Of a DNA stretch of 64,000 nt, positions 25,471-36,115 are shown piece by piece. The notes beneath the pieces were generated by a model that made no database searches, was not told where the DNA came from, and was given only the letters and a program-made list of their open reading frames with translations. The stretch lies in contig NC_064433.1 of the NCBI RefSeq assembly GCF_023343835.1, forward strand, positions 183,971,777 through 184,035,776, given 5' to 3'. The position numbers and the translations under genes were made by a program. The stretch is from Lagopus muta. Lineage: Eukaryota > Chordata > Aves > Galliformes > Phasianidae. Numbering within the stretch: position 1 is the first letter of the stretch; each line of letters begins with the position of its first letter.

Positions 25471-25536
25471 TCTCCTCTCCTCTCCTCTCCTCTCCTCTCC
25501 TCTCCTCTCCTCTCCTCTCCTCTCCTCTCCTCTCCT
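25471..25536. repeat. (TCTCC)n pentanucleotide array
   Basis: About 13 uninterrupted copies, forming the left end of the polypyrimidine tract. Confidence 0.97.
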
Positions 25537-26136
25537 CCCCTCCCTCCCCCTCCCCCTCCCTCCCCCCCTCCCCCTCCCTCCCCCTCCTCCTCCCCCTCCC
25601 CTCCCTCCCCCCCCTCCCTCCCTCTCCCCCTTCCCCTCCCTCCCCCTCCTCCTCCCCCTCCCCTCCCTCCCCCTTCTCCCCCACCTCTCCCCCCACCTCT
25701 CCCCCCCTCCCCCCCTCCCCCCCCCTCCCCCCCTCCCCCCCCTCCCTCCCTCCCCCCCTTCCCCTCCCTCCCCTCCCTCCCCCTCCTCCTCCCCCTCCCC
25801 TCCCTCCCTCCCCCGCCTCCTCCCCCTCCCCTCCCTCCCCCCCCCTCCCCTCCCCCCCCCTCCCCGCCCTCCCCTTCCCTTCCAGTTCCCCTTCCACCCC
25901 TCCTCCCCTCCCCCCCTCCCCTCTCTTCCCTCCCCTCCCCTCCCCCCCTCCCCTCCCTCCCCCCCTCCCCTCCCTCCCCTCCCTCCCCCCCTCCCCGCCC
26001 TCCTCTTCCCTCCCCCCCTTCCCTTCCCCCCTCCCCCCCTTCCCTCCTTTCCCCCTTCCCCCCCTCCCCTCCCCTCCTCCTCCCCTCCTCTCCCTCCCCC
26101 TCCCCCTCCCTCTCCCCCCACTTTCCCATCCCCCCT

Positions 26137-26325
26137 CCTTCCCTTCCCTTCCCTTCCCTTCCCTTCCCTTCCCTTCCCTTCCCTTCCCTTCCCTTCCCTT
26201 CCCTTCCCTTCCCTTCCCTTCCCTTCCCTTCCCTTCCCTTCCCTTCCCTTCCCTTCCCTTCCCTTCCCTTCCCTTCCCTTCCCTTCCCTTCCCTTCCCTT
26301 CCCTTCCCTTCCCTTCCCTTCCCTT
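26137..26325. repeat. (CCCTT)n pentanucleotide array
   Basis: About 38 perfect copies. Perfect copies over nearly 190 bp point to a young, probably length-variable array. Confidence 0.97.
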
Positions 26326-26389
26326 CCCCCGCCTTCCCCCCTTCCCCCCTTTTCCCCTTGCTCTCTCCTTTCTCCTTTCTCCTTCTTTT

Positions 26390-27388
26390 TATAAAATAGA
26401 TGCAATAACTGAGTCACCTAGTGGCAAAAGAGCACAACAACAGACTCAGTGGGGAATTGGTCTTGATGCAACTTCATGCTTGTACAATGCTTTTTGTAGA
26501 CACTACACATCAGCAAAACCACCCCAGCTTCAATTACATTTATTTTTTCTCTAGTCTTTTCCATCTCAGTGTGTAAAGTTCTCACTTACATTTTGTCCTA
26601 TAACAACTGCTCCACATCCTTCTCAAAAGAGTGGTGATGCACTGGCACAGGCTGCCCAGGGAGGTGGTGGAGTCACGGTCCCTGGAGATGTTCGAGAAAT
26701 GTGGAGATGTGGCACTGATGTTGTGGATGGGCATGGTGGAGTTGGGTTGATGGTTGGACTGGATGATCTTGGAGGTTTTTTCCAACCTTAATCATTCTTT
26801 GATTCTATGAAATGAAGATGTGCTGCCTTTGTATCTCAGAAAGCAGTGCCTTCGGTGGGTCAGCCGTAAATCTCCTTTCCCCGCTCCCTGGGCTTATTTT
26901 GATTATTATTGTAGGTTTAGTTCAGACAGCTTTGAACAGACGCAGTCTCAGCCCTATCTGCTGTGTTAGCCTTGGACCTTGGACCTAGAACCTAGAGAAA
27001 TATGGACTATTTTCATAACATAGCATATCAGACAAAATATAACATTTCCCCTCTTTTAAGCCAAGCTCATTACCCCTCGCATCAGTGCTCACTGGCTATT
27101 ACCAGCAGTAATTCCTGCTCTCTTATTCCCCACTCCTCACAAAAGAAAGATTTAAATATTTTCTGAAGAAAGAGGAAGACAGAAAAACTGCCACTTCTCA
27201 GCGTTTTGGGTTTTAAATCTCTGTTTCTTCTCTTGCAAAGGACAAGAAACGAATACTCAGCAGTTTACACGGCAACACCAATCTTTTTTTTCTGTTTGTT
27301 TTTTGGTTTTTTTTTTTCCCTGTGACTACCAAAGGATATAGCCATCAATCCACTATCCATATCTAGGACCTAAATTAAACAACAGAAA
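26390..27388. other. Upstream region of the choline-transporter-like gene
   Basis: About 1 kb between the polypyrimidine tract and the first coding exon. It holds one CR1 end (26618-26810). The rest is unique sequence that should hold the promoter and 5' UTR. There is no CpG island and no TATA box I would defend. Confidence 0.4.
26618..26810 (+). mobile_element. CR1 LINE 3' end
   Basis: Well-kept forward CR1 end: 'gtggtgatgcactggcacag', 'gctgcccagggaggtggtgg', 'ggttggactggatgatctt' and 'cattctttgattctatga'. It ends about 580 bp before the transporter's start codon. Confidence 0.92.
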
Positions 27389-27566
27389 ATGGCTCTAAAT
27401 ATACCAGGATTGGTATCTTTGAGTGTATTTTTTACATTCACTTTGGCTGCTGGAATTTGGGCTTCGTGGAAAAGCAGAAAGGAGCAGCAGAACCAAAACC
27501 CAACTGAAATGGCCATCGTTGGAGGCAGGAATATAAAAGTTTGTGTTGGATTGTTTACTGCAACTG
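27389..27566 (+). CDS. Choline transporter-like gene, exon 1
   Basis: Residues 1-59 plus one base: first membrane helix (GIWASW), IVGGR motif and the beginning of TATW. Donor ACTG|gtaagc, phase 1. Confidence 0.93.
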
Positions 27567-30500
27567 GTAAGCTTTCTTAAAGGACCTTTAACATTCTTCT
27601 GAAAACACATGCACTACCCAAATCTGGGGGCCGTTTTCTTTTCAAAGCAAGTTGCCTTTAATGTCAGGGCAGATTTTACCTGAGTGTGGCTTTAAAGGAG
27701 TACGGTTTCATGAATCATTTTGGGATGGATTCTTCCAAACCTCTTCACACTGAGCAGAACCTCATGTTTATGTAGATTAAATTAAAGAGCTTAATTTAGG
27801 AGTTTAGTTAAGAGCTGGAGAGTTTAATTTAAGAGTGCCTGAAGAATGTGACACTTTTCATTAAGGAAGAGTGTGGTCTTAATCTTGAACTAGTTTCTGT
27901 TATCCAGCATTTTTCTCCTGGAACAAACCAGTTGAAACAAACTGTTCCTGGCATTGAGCACTTGCTGGGAGCTACAAGGTGAAGCTCCCCCCTCTTCCCT
28001 CCCCACTGCCCTCCTCTTCTATTTTCTCTTCTTGCTGCTTGACATCACCTGAAATTTGCTTTTCTGCCTTTTTTTTTTTTTCTCTTTCAAAAGCAGCTCA
28101 GGTGACATTTGTCTGAGTAAGACACCTAAGTCCAGGCTGCAAGTTTGCTCTGCTAACTGCACTGCCTGCTTGCATTTCCTTTCCTAGTGTCTGCTTCGCT
28201 ACCAGTGTAAGTAGCGCTCATGGAGGACGGCCTATCAGCCACAGCAGAATACCAAACGCGCTTCTCTTTGTTCTAGCAAAAGTCTTCCAGTGAGGAAAAA
28301 ATGAAATGCAGGATGAGCATATTCGGATTGCCTTTAAATACCTGAACACTGAGCTTTTCTGTGAATGAATTCTTTCTGAACTCAGGAATTATTTAGAGTG
28401 AGACTCCAACAGTTACCTTCCCTCAGCAGGTGTGGTGAGCGCTCACTCTGGGATGAGATTTGTTTCAGAAACTAGGAGTGTGATTATCTGCTTGTATAAG
28501 AAAACGGTTTATAAGCTCTCTGTCCTACAGGACAAGATGAAGATATGCACCACAAGATTTACCTTTGTGTCTTTCATGTTTGCAGCCACCTGGGTTGGAG
28601 GAGCGTACATCAATGGCACAGCTGAAATCGTCTATCTGCCTTCCAAAGGACTGCTGTGGGTCCAAGCGCCTGTGGGGTTTGCCTTGTCCCTTCTTATTGG
28701 TAAAGAATTCACAGAGTAATCAGGAAATAAAACCAAATGAGCACATTAAGTTGTGTAACAGAGTGTAGAGTACATTTTAAATGTGATTTTGTTCCTCCAG
28801 TTTCCAAAAAACCCAGAATAAGCACTGATGATGCTGCTTTCCAAACAGAAACATAAGGAATCAAGGTAGCTCGCAGCTGGTGTAGAGCTTTGTCTGCTTG
28901 GAGCAATTTACGCTACAGAAATCTCATCTGATAATTTTGGGAATCTGTGGATATGTGAATGCCACTTTCTATCATAGTCTGTTAGTCACAAACTACTGAG
29001 AGTATCAGTATCATCTGATTTTTTTCCTTTGGAATTTCTGTGTGATGAACCTTAGTGATTTTGCCACTGAAGCCTTATCTCAGGGTGAATTGGCGATGTG
29101 TCCAGCTGTGTCCCACTCAACAGCTGTTCACAGCTTTGTTCTAACCGAGACCCACTGGTTTCTGGCCCAGTCAAGTCTGCCGTTTTCTACATCTGTTCCA
29201 ATACCTAGAAATTACTGTGTTTGCACTGAGGTTCTTGCTGAGATTGAGGTTTCTTCCAGTCCACAGTGAGTTATACCATAACTCTATGGACACTGGAAGA
29301 TTAAAGGAGACCTGTGCAGACCTTTGCACAGGAATTTCTAAAGGAACAATAACCTTTATTCTCAAGTCAGAGAAAAGAGTCCAACTGACGTGAATATGAA
29401 TCAGGCTTGGAAACATACTGCCAGCATTTCTTATGTGAGCAATTCTTACTAATGAAACTGGGGAGTGCAGGTCTAATCCTGCAATCTTTACTCAGGTCAG
29501 TAGTGCCCAGACAAGCAGTTCTGTTGGCTTCGGGGTTAGGCACAGTACGTACTTTTTGGTTTTAATGAGATGGCTGTATGACTGAAGACTAATATTTAGA
29601 TGAGGGTGGGTGAAACTCAGCTCAGTGCACAGATTAAAACAATATAATTCTGGGAAGAGACAATGAAGACACCTAAATGAAAATGTAACCAGAAAAGTAA
29701 GTTATATCAACATGTTGCATCACATGGACAAGGACAGAAGTTCATCTATTTTTAGCCAAATATTCAACACCTCTGACATTTTCCATGGGAAGCATTTCAG
29801 GAGACTGTGTCTCGCGTTGGTTGGTCATTGGAGATGAAGACAGACCAAGTCTGGATAGGTGTGCTCTGAGCTAATTTCTGAATTTCTGTTTCAGTCAATG
29901 GAAATGTCCTTCATATGCTCAATGAATCAAGATTTCAACTCAGTCTTAAATCTATAGAATCATAGGATTGTCTGAGTTGAAAGGGTCATCTAGTCCAACT
30001 CCCCTTGTGGTGAACAGGGACACCTACAGCTAGATCAAGTTGCTCAGAGCCCCGGCCAGGGATGCCCTAGGGGTTCGTGCCTGGATTCCAGCAGCCACTC
30101 CTGAGACATGTACGAGTACTAAAAGTGGAGGATCGTATCTATCAGCTGTGGATGTCCCTGATGACCCAGAATCTCTCAGATAGATGAAATCCCCCATTTA
30201 AGCAAGTGGATCATTTCCTTTGCTGTATCATTCCATAGGCTCTGTTAAGGATGAATTTCACGCTCACTGTACAAATTTGAAATATATTCAACTACTATAG
30301 CATTCTTATGATATATATGTGCAAAATTCTATTAAAATGTAAACTCTTCTGATAGGTGGTTTCTTCTTTGTAAATCCAATGAGATCCAAGAATTACATGA
30401 CAGTGATGGATCCCCTTCAGGAAGTATACGGGAACATGATGGGAAGCTTACTTTTTATTCCTCCCCTGCTCGGAGAGGTGTTCTGGTTTGCAGCTATCCT

Positions 30501-33500
30501 GGCATCTCTGGGTAAGTAACAATTTTGCTGTTATATTTATTGAAAATCATATGACACGAATCACAGAGTGAAGTACACATGTGGTAATTGAGTTGGACTA
30601 AACTGTGGAAAGCTGTGCTTCATGTCTTTTTTTCTGAGAGGAACAAAAGTATTTTCAATTTCTGGAAAATATTCTCTTAGATGGCAGTATCCACGATACT
30701 GTAACAGAAGGTTCTGGAAATATGATTTAGTACCTTCATCTTGTCTGTGGGAGAAAAGGTGCAAGGAGTCAAACTGACTGGGCTAAGGCCATGCAGCAAG
30801 GCAGCAACAGGAAGGGTACATGGGCTCCCCTGGGTCCTCACTGCATGCTTTCTGCTAGATCATGCACTCCTCCACCAACATGGCGTGCTGACTTCAGCGG
30901 CGTAATGTATCCTTATTTATTCTGTATTCTACATGTAAGAAATATCCATTAAAATACTTGACTGCTGTTCTTGTCTGCAGGAGCAACAATGAGGGTCATC
31001 TTGGATATCGGAGGCTCTTTAGCTATCGCTCTCTCAGCATGCACAGTCATACTCTACACTCTACTGGGAGGCCTCTACTCTGTGGCATACACAGATGTCA
31101 TCCAGTTGGTTTTCATCACCCTCAGCCTGGCAAGTCCTGTGCATTTCTTTGTTACCAGGTTCCTAACCAAGGGACAAAATCTTTCTCTTTTCAGAATGTC
31201 TCCATGAAAATAATTTGATCAATATTATTTCTTTATCCTCTTCAGAACAAGTCTCCTGAAAGGTCTTAAAATCCTTATGCATTTTAGACATTGCTGACAC
31301 AAGCTATTGGCCTTGCTGGATGACAAGCTGCTCACAAGTAAGGTCAGCAGAGCTCATCCAGGACAATCTTGGCTGGAAATGAGAGAGATTTGTCTACTGA
31401 AGTGATTCATATACTTGATGATGCCATGAACCAGAAACATGTAGATTTAGAGTAAGGCAGGTGGGGAAAAGAAGACTCCAAATCTGGGCTTAAGGTTATG
31501 TAGCTTTATACTCTACATGGATTTCAATGTCTGCATAAATTTTCCTAGAACAAGGATCCTGAAGAAATGTTAAACTATTTCAATTTCTATCCTAGTTGGT
31601 CTGTATTCCCTTTGCCCTGAAAAACTCTGCAACAGAAAGTATTTACTACACTGCAACTCATAAACATTACCAAGACCCCTGGATTGGAAAAATAGAAAAA
31701 CAGTATCTTGGAAGGTGGCTGGATGACTTCTTCTACCTGGTATGGGAAATTTGCTTGGACAAGTGATTCGGAGAAGTAATTATGTGGGATTTTCTGTATG
31801 GAAAACTTATGGACTCTTCCAGTAGTACTAAAATGCACTGGGCAAGGGCAGAATGAGGTATAAAACTTTCTCTCAGCCATTCTGCTGAATGGACTTCAGC
31901 ACAATGAATGGACCTGGAAAAGCCAGGGCTTAGCTCTGAACAGGAAAGGAGGGGTAGGGAAGCATCCTGTACCCATGTAAAGGAATATACCTCTTGAGTA
32001 AGACCATGCAGACAACTAATTCTATTCCTGACACAAAATGAGGCACTTCCTACCACCTGATATCTTGGTTTTTCAGCCTCAATAATGTGCTTTTAACATA
32101 TTTATATAAAATTTCCTCTATCTGAGAAAGTCTATTAAAACAGCTCTATTGCAGGTCATCACCATGGTGCCAAGAATGATGCCATTGGCTCCACTGCACA
32201 ACTCAGCTTTTGAGCTACCAATATAGGCAGGACTGCAGTGGGTTGTTACAATCTCACTAGATTGGTAATGTGAACACACAGAAGCTTGGCTTTGCTTGGT
32301 GAGGACAGAATTCTCAGACTTCCTCTGATGCAATTTGTGTGTTAAGCAAGTGAAAATAATTATTCACATTTTATTATGATTTTTTAATAAGTTACACTCT
32401 AGTTAACTTTAGGCAGATTTTGACAAAAGTTGCATTCTTGAAAAACTTATCTTCAGCAAACTTTATCTTCCTCTGATTCTCCTTTACCATGGCAGAGAAC
32501 CTATTTCCCAACTTTCTCCACCTGCAAAAGCTTTAACCTGTTTTGATCAAAATTTCACAACCATTGCAATTAAAACAAAGGATGCCCTCGATGAGAATTA
32601 TTCAGCCTCAGTGACTAAAGCTGGGCAAAGTTTATGCATTTGAAGAGAGGGTTTAATAACAGGAAAGATTATCAACCATCTGAATGAATAGATGATGCCG
32701 TGTAGCAAGCAGGAATCCAGTAATTACTACTCTTCACATCTGAATATTTCAGGTGCTTGGGAGCATCCCATGGCAAACTTTCTTCCAAAGAGTGCTCTCT
32801 GCTGCCTCACCCAGCCAAGCAAGGTTCATCTCCTACCTCTCTGGACTAGGATGCTTTTTAATGGCCATCCCCCCCGTGCTCATTGGTGCAGTTGCAGCAT
32901 CAACAGGTAAAGCTGAACTATTTGTATCTGAATAATGAACATGTTTTTTGCCAAAGCTGTTTAAAACAAGGGATAAAAAAGCCCTGATCAAATTTCCTAC
33001 TAATGCATGCCAACTGCCTAAAAACCCATTATGGGAGATGTGGCCACCAAGCTAGAAGTCTGTAGTAGAAATGTAGAGCCCTAGAGACATTTAAAGCACC
33101 CCCAAATCTGCCTAGAGCTATTTCATTGTGGTGAAATGATTTTTCATGCACGTTGCAGTGAGGAAAGAGGAAGGCAGAACCATAAAACATTGTATAATCT
33201 GGTTTTCCTAGAAATGTTATGCTTGCTTCTCTTAATGCCTTCTGCAAGTGAGACCCAGTAGTACCACTATAGATTGCTTTTGATGTTCAGGAGAAAATCA
33301 GCTTGAATGAATCAAGTTCAGTTGCATAAACCCTCAGCCCCCACCCAGAAGAGTTCAGTTCTATGTTGACTGTGAGCAGAGTTGAATAGCAGCCAGATCA
33401 CTGAATATTTATAGAAATCAATTGAAATTCATCAGTCATTAAGGACATCAGAGCAAAACTTCCTTCTCCTCTGAGAGACCTCTGATAAGTGAAGTCCAGA

Positions 33501-35222
33501 AGACTGATCTTCAAACATCCCATTCTTAGAAACATATGAAGCACAGCTATTTCTACTGATGTCGCTGGTAAAAAGGAAAAACTTTGATCTAGTAAGAACT
33601 GCAGCATGCTTAGAGAATCACAAGAGATCGTAAGAGAATACAGCAAATGAATACAAGTCCAAAAATGCTTAGCAGGCTTCAGTCCTTAGCCCTGCTGTGA
33701 CTGGTTTCTATCGAAAGAAATGTCAATGAAGGATCTGTTGTGAGCTTTTCTTCTTCTGTCTTAAAGATTGGAACCAGACAAGCTATGGTCTTCCAAGTCC
33801 ACTCGAGAGAGGAGAATCCGCTATGATATTGCCATTTGTTTTACACTACCTCTGCCCAGCATACATCTCCATTGCTGGCTTGGGAGCCATTGCTGCTGCT
33901 GCAATGTCTTCTGCAGACTCAGCTCTTCTCTCTGCTGGCTCCATGTTTGCTCACAACATCTACAGAAAAATCTTGAGGAAAAAGGTACTTTGTTACAGCA
34001 TTCAGCAGCTTTGGTGTCAGGATAGATGTTTTTGTTTCAGGGTAGATGCAAACTTAGTCTGCACTGCCCACGGTTAGAAGTGACTGTCCTTCAGCTGCTG
34101 AGTCGAGCTCTGGAGGCAGATTTTGAAACAGAGGTCAGGGCTATTCATAGAATCACATCCACAGAATGGTTTGAGTTGAAAGGGACCTTAAAGCCCATCC
34201 AGTTCTAATACCCTGGCACAGGTGGGGTCACTAGACCAGGCTGCTCAAACCCACATCCGATCTGGCCTTGAACACTTCCAGAGATGGGACATCTACAGCT
34301 TCACAGTAACCTGTGCCTTTTTTTTAATTCAAAACCGCTACCCCACTACCACTCTGCCACCTCTCCAACCTGTCCAGGTCCCTCTGGATGGAATCCCTTC
34401 CCTACACTATGTCAACCACACTATGCAGCTTGGAGTCATATCCTCAGCAGGGATACAAATACCCACAGCAGTGAGCTTTGCTCTTCATAAGACAACTGAG
34501 AAAAAAAAATTGACCAAGATATGAACGGAAATAGCATAAAATCAACCCTCAAGATTAGAGGGTGCAGCTCCACTCTGCGCTGTGGGAGCCATGATCAGAG
34601 GGGAAAGCCGAGGTGACGGCTGGAAGCAGTGAGGCCTGGGGTGGGACCCAGCCGAGGGCAAGGCAGTGCTGTGGTAATGTTACAGTCTTTTCTTTTACAG
34701 GCTGCAGACAGGGAGGTCTTATGGGCCATGAGGACCTCCATGCTGGTGTTTGGGGCTGGGGCTGCCAGTCTGGCTTTTTACTCCAACTCTGTCTACGACC
34801 TGTGGTTCCTCAGCGGGGAGCTGGTGTACGCCCTGCTTTTCCCACAGCTGTGTTGTGCCCTCTTTGCTCCCAGTAGCAACACGTATGGTTCAGCTGCTGG
34901 TTTCTTGGTTGGACTCCTCCTGAGGCTGCTGGCAGGGGAACCTGCCCTGAAAATCCCCCCCATCATCTGCTATCCAGTCTGCTCCTTCCTGGATGGGTCC
35001 TACACGCAGCTCTTCCCCTATAAGACATTCACCATGCTTTTCACTTTGGGGACGATCATTGCTGTTTCATATTTGGCTACACTTTTGTTTCAGAGAAACC
35101 TTCTTCCCCGCAGATGGGATGTTTGCAATGTCCTGGGGGAAACCAGCACTCACACCCCTCTGTGTCAGATGGACAAACAGATGGGTTTGCAAACAGTGCC
35201 ATTGGAAGAGAATTGTGATTAA
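27389..35222 (+). CDS. High-affinity choline transporter-like protein (SLC5A7/CHT1 paralogue)
   Basis: Eight exons join in frame to 544 aa of the sodium/solute symporter family SLC5. They match CHT1, which imports choline with Na+ and Cl- into cholinergic nerve endings. Compared from memory with human CHT1, residues 1-321 align with no gap. Shared landmarks are IVGGR (43-47), TATWVGG (59-65), YINGTAE (67-73), LLFIP (129-133), [10 protein letters not shown] (179-188), IPWQ (252-255), the N301-Q-T sequon and SSADS. Of the aromatic residues reported around choline, W62, W141 and W254 are kept and Y91 is F. The C-terminal tail is about 35 residues shorter and unlike CHT1, with no clear counterpart of its ILV endocytosis signal. 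The start has a good context (aaaATGg). No break is seen in the frame. Divergence is too great for it to be the SLC5A7 orthologue, so I read it as a paralogue; its substrate is not proven. Confidence 0.93.
28586..28699 (+). CDS. Choline transporter-like gene, exon 2
   Basis: Residues 60-97: W62, YINGTAE, QAPVGF with F91 in place of Tyr. Acceptor gtttgcag, donor ATTG|gtaaag. Confidence 0.95.
29954..30175 (-). mobile_element. CR1 LINE 3' fragment
   Basis: Inverted CR1 end in intron 2 of the transporter gene: 'atagaatcataggattgtct', 'tcatctagtccaactcccct' and 'agatcaagttgctcagagcc'. Confidence 0.82.
30356..30511 (+). CDS. Choline transporter-like gene, exon 3
   Basis: Residues 98-149: [24 protein letters not shown] and W141. 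Acceptor tgatag, donor CTGG|gtaagt. Confidence 0.95.
30981..31129 (+). CDS. Choline transporter-like gene, exon 4
   Basis: Residues 150-199: [27 protein letters not shown]. The exon ends at CTG (phase 0) and is followed by gcaagt, a GC donor. Exon 5 continues the CHT1 alignment exactly from there. Confidence 0.92.
31130..31595 (+). other. GC-AG intron 4 of the choline transporter-like gene
   Basis: The 5' splice site is CTG|gcaagt and the 3' site is tcctag|TTG. Moving the junction to a nearby GT would lose the frame or the gap-free match to CHT1. Confidence 0.82.
31596..31739 (+). CDS. Choline transporter-like gene, exon 5
   Basis: Residues 200-247: [29 protein letters not shown], matching CHT1 VPFAL, YQKPWLG and WLDSFLLL. 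Phase 0 at both ends; donor CTG|gtatgg. Confidence 0.92.
32753..32906 (+). CDS. Choline transporter-like gene, exon 6
   Basis: Residues 248-298 plus one base: [15 protein letters not shown] with W254, and [14 protein letters not shown]. Acceptor tttcag, donor ACAG|gtaaag. Confidence 0.95.
33767..33984 (+). CDS. Choline transporter-like gene, exon 7
   Basis: Residues 299-371: [10 protein letters not shown] with the N301 sequon, [14 protein letters not shown], the Na+-site helix with SSADS, and [10 protein letters not shown]. Acceptor ttaaag, donor AAG|gtactt. Confidence 0.95.
34145..34440 (-). mobile_element. CR1 LINE fragment with internal deletion
   Basis: Inverted CR1 in intron 7 of the transporter gene. 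The 3' end ('cagaatggtttgagttgaaa' to 'gagatgggacatctacagct') is joined after a short T-run to a more 5' block, 'aacctgtccaggtccctctg', so the middle is missing. Confidence 0.85.
34701..35222 (+). CDS. Choline transporter-like gene, exon 8 (last)
   Basis: Residues 372-544 and TGA... stop codon: [53 protein letters not shown]-like [12 protein letters not shown] and the last membrane helix, then a tail of about 45 residues. Near the end QMDKQMGL aligns with CHT1 NMDKTILV but lacks the ILV. The stop is TAA at 35220-35222. Confidence 0.95.
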   Translation, partial: AADREVLWAMRTSMLVFGAGAASLAFYSNSVYDLWFLSGELVYALLFPQLCCALFAPSSNTYGSAAGFLVGLLLRLLAGEPALKIPPIICYPVCSFLDGSYTQLFPYKTFTMLFTLGTIIAVSYLATLLFQRNLLPRRWDVCNVLGETSTHTPLCQMDKQMGLQTVPLEENCD

Positions 35223-35350
35223 ATGCGGGACCTTGAAAGGACATGGTGCATTCAGCAATTAGAGCTTGGCACTGCTCTTCCCTTTGCTTTCTCTAGTAAC
35301 AAATTATTTAAAGTTCTCACGAAGTAATAAAGACACACTCCATTCATGCA
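35223..35350 (+). terminator. 3' UTR and poly(A) signal of the choline transporter-like gene
   Basis: AATAAA at 35326-35331 lies about 105 bases after the stop, giving a very short 3' UTR that probably ends near 35350. Confidence 0.75.
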
Positions 35351-35899
35351 AGGAAAATGAGTGAGCTCAGAGTCTGCCATGATTAAAGGCACACAGTGAT
35401 GGGGCATGATCTTGTGGTAGTGAGCAAGGGGCACCCTGGGCCCAAGTGTTTGCTTTAGGGTGTCCCTTGTTTCCCACCTGAAGGCAAGGCTACCAATTAT
35501 GCTCCAACATTTATGATGTTCTCAAGTCACGTAGATTTCTCACCTCAAAAGAGACAAATTAATGCTTAATAGATTGAGCACACTTGATTTAAAAAAAAAA
35601 AAAGTGCACAAATCTGTTCCCATTGAAACAGGTGTTCCCATCGAAACTTTGGTGTAAGTTTTCCAGGGGAAGGGTTCAGATATAAAACAGAGATTATTGA
35701 ATGCCATGTAATCTCCGCAGAGCCAATCAGTGATATTAGTTCTACACTAGTCTTTGTATTATTTAGGAAGCTTTTGCATACACTTCTCCCCAGCTGTGGT
35801 CTAAGGTTACACCGTCCGTCTAATGCTACACGGCTCTGGTGAAGACGCCCCTTCTCATATGACCTGGTCTGGAAGAGCAGATGAGCAAGATCACGGAGC

Positions 35900-36115
35900 C
35901 ATAGAATCACAGCATCATTCAATCATAGAATGGTTTGTGTTGGAAGGGACCTTAAAAGCTACTTAGCACCAAACTCCTGCCATGGGCTGGTTGCCCACAC
36001 CAGCTCAGGCTGCCCAGGGCCTCATCAGCCTGGTCTTGAGCACCTCCAGGGATGGGGCACCACAGCTCTCTGGGCAGCTGTGCCAGGGCCTCACCACCCC
36101 CATTTGAGGGCCTAA
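35900..36115 (-). mobile_element. CR1 LINE 3' fragment
   Basis: Inverted CR1 end with two tagaatca-type terminal repeats, 'ggtttgtgttggaagggacc', 'caggctgcccagggcctc' and 'cacctccagggatggggcac'. Confidence 0.92.

Larger units (their letters stand above)
25471..26389. repeat. 0.9-kb polypyrimidine tract (C/T only, few breaks)
   Basis: The plus strand is almost only C and T for about 920 bases. It has three parts: (TCTCC)n at 25471-25536, about 13 copies; an irregular C-rich core at 25537-26136; and (CCCTT)n at 26137-26325, about 38 copies, followed by a degenerate end. A few isolated A or G bases break it. The minus strand is an unbroken purine run with many GGG groups. Long Pro/Ser- or Gly/Arg/Glu-rich open frames through it are composition artefacts. 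Confidence 0.97.

Noticed and set aside
25363-26394. Open frame of about 343 codons rich in Pro, Ser and Leu, with Gly/Glu/Arg-rich frames on the other strand
   Set aside because: It is the translation of the polypyrimidine tract; C/T-only DNA has no stop codons in any plus frame. No domain, no splice context.
34629-34700. Upstream part of the open frame containing the last transporter exon, with its own ATG
   Set aside because: The acceptor tcttttacag at 34700 and exact continuity with CHT1 from AADREV place the exon start at 34701; the upstream part is intron.
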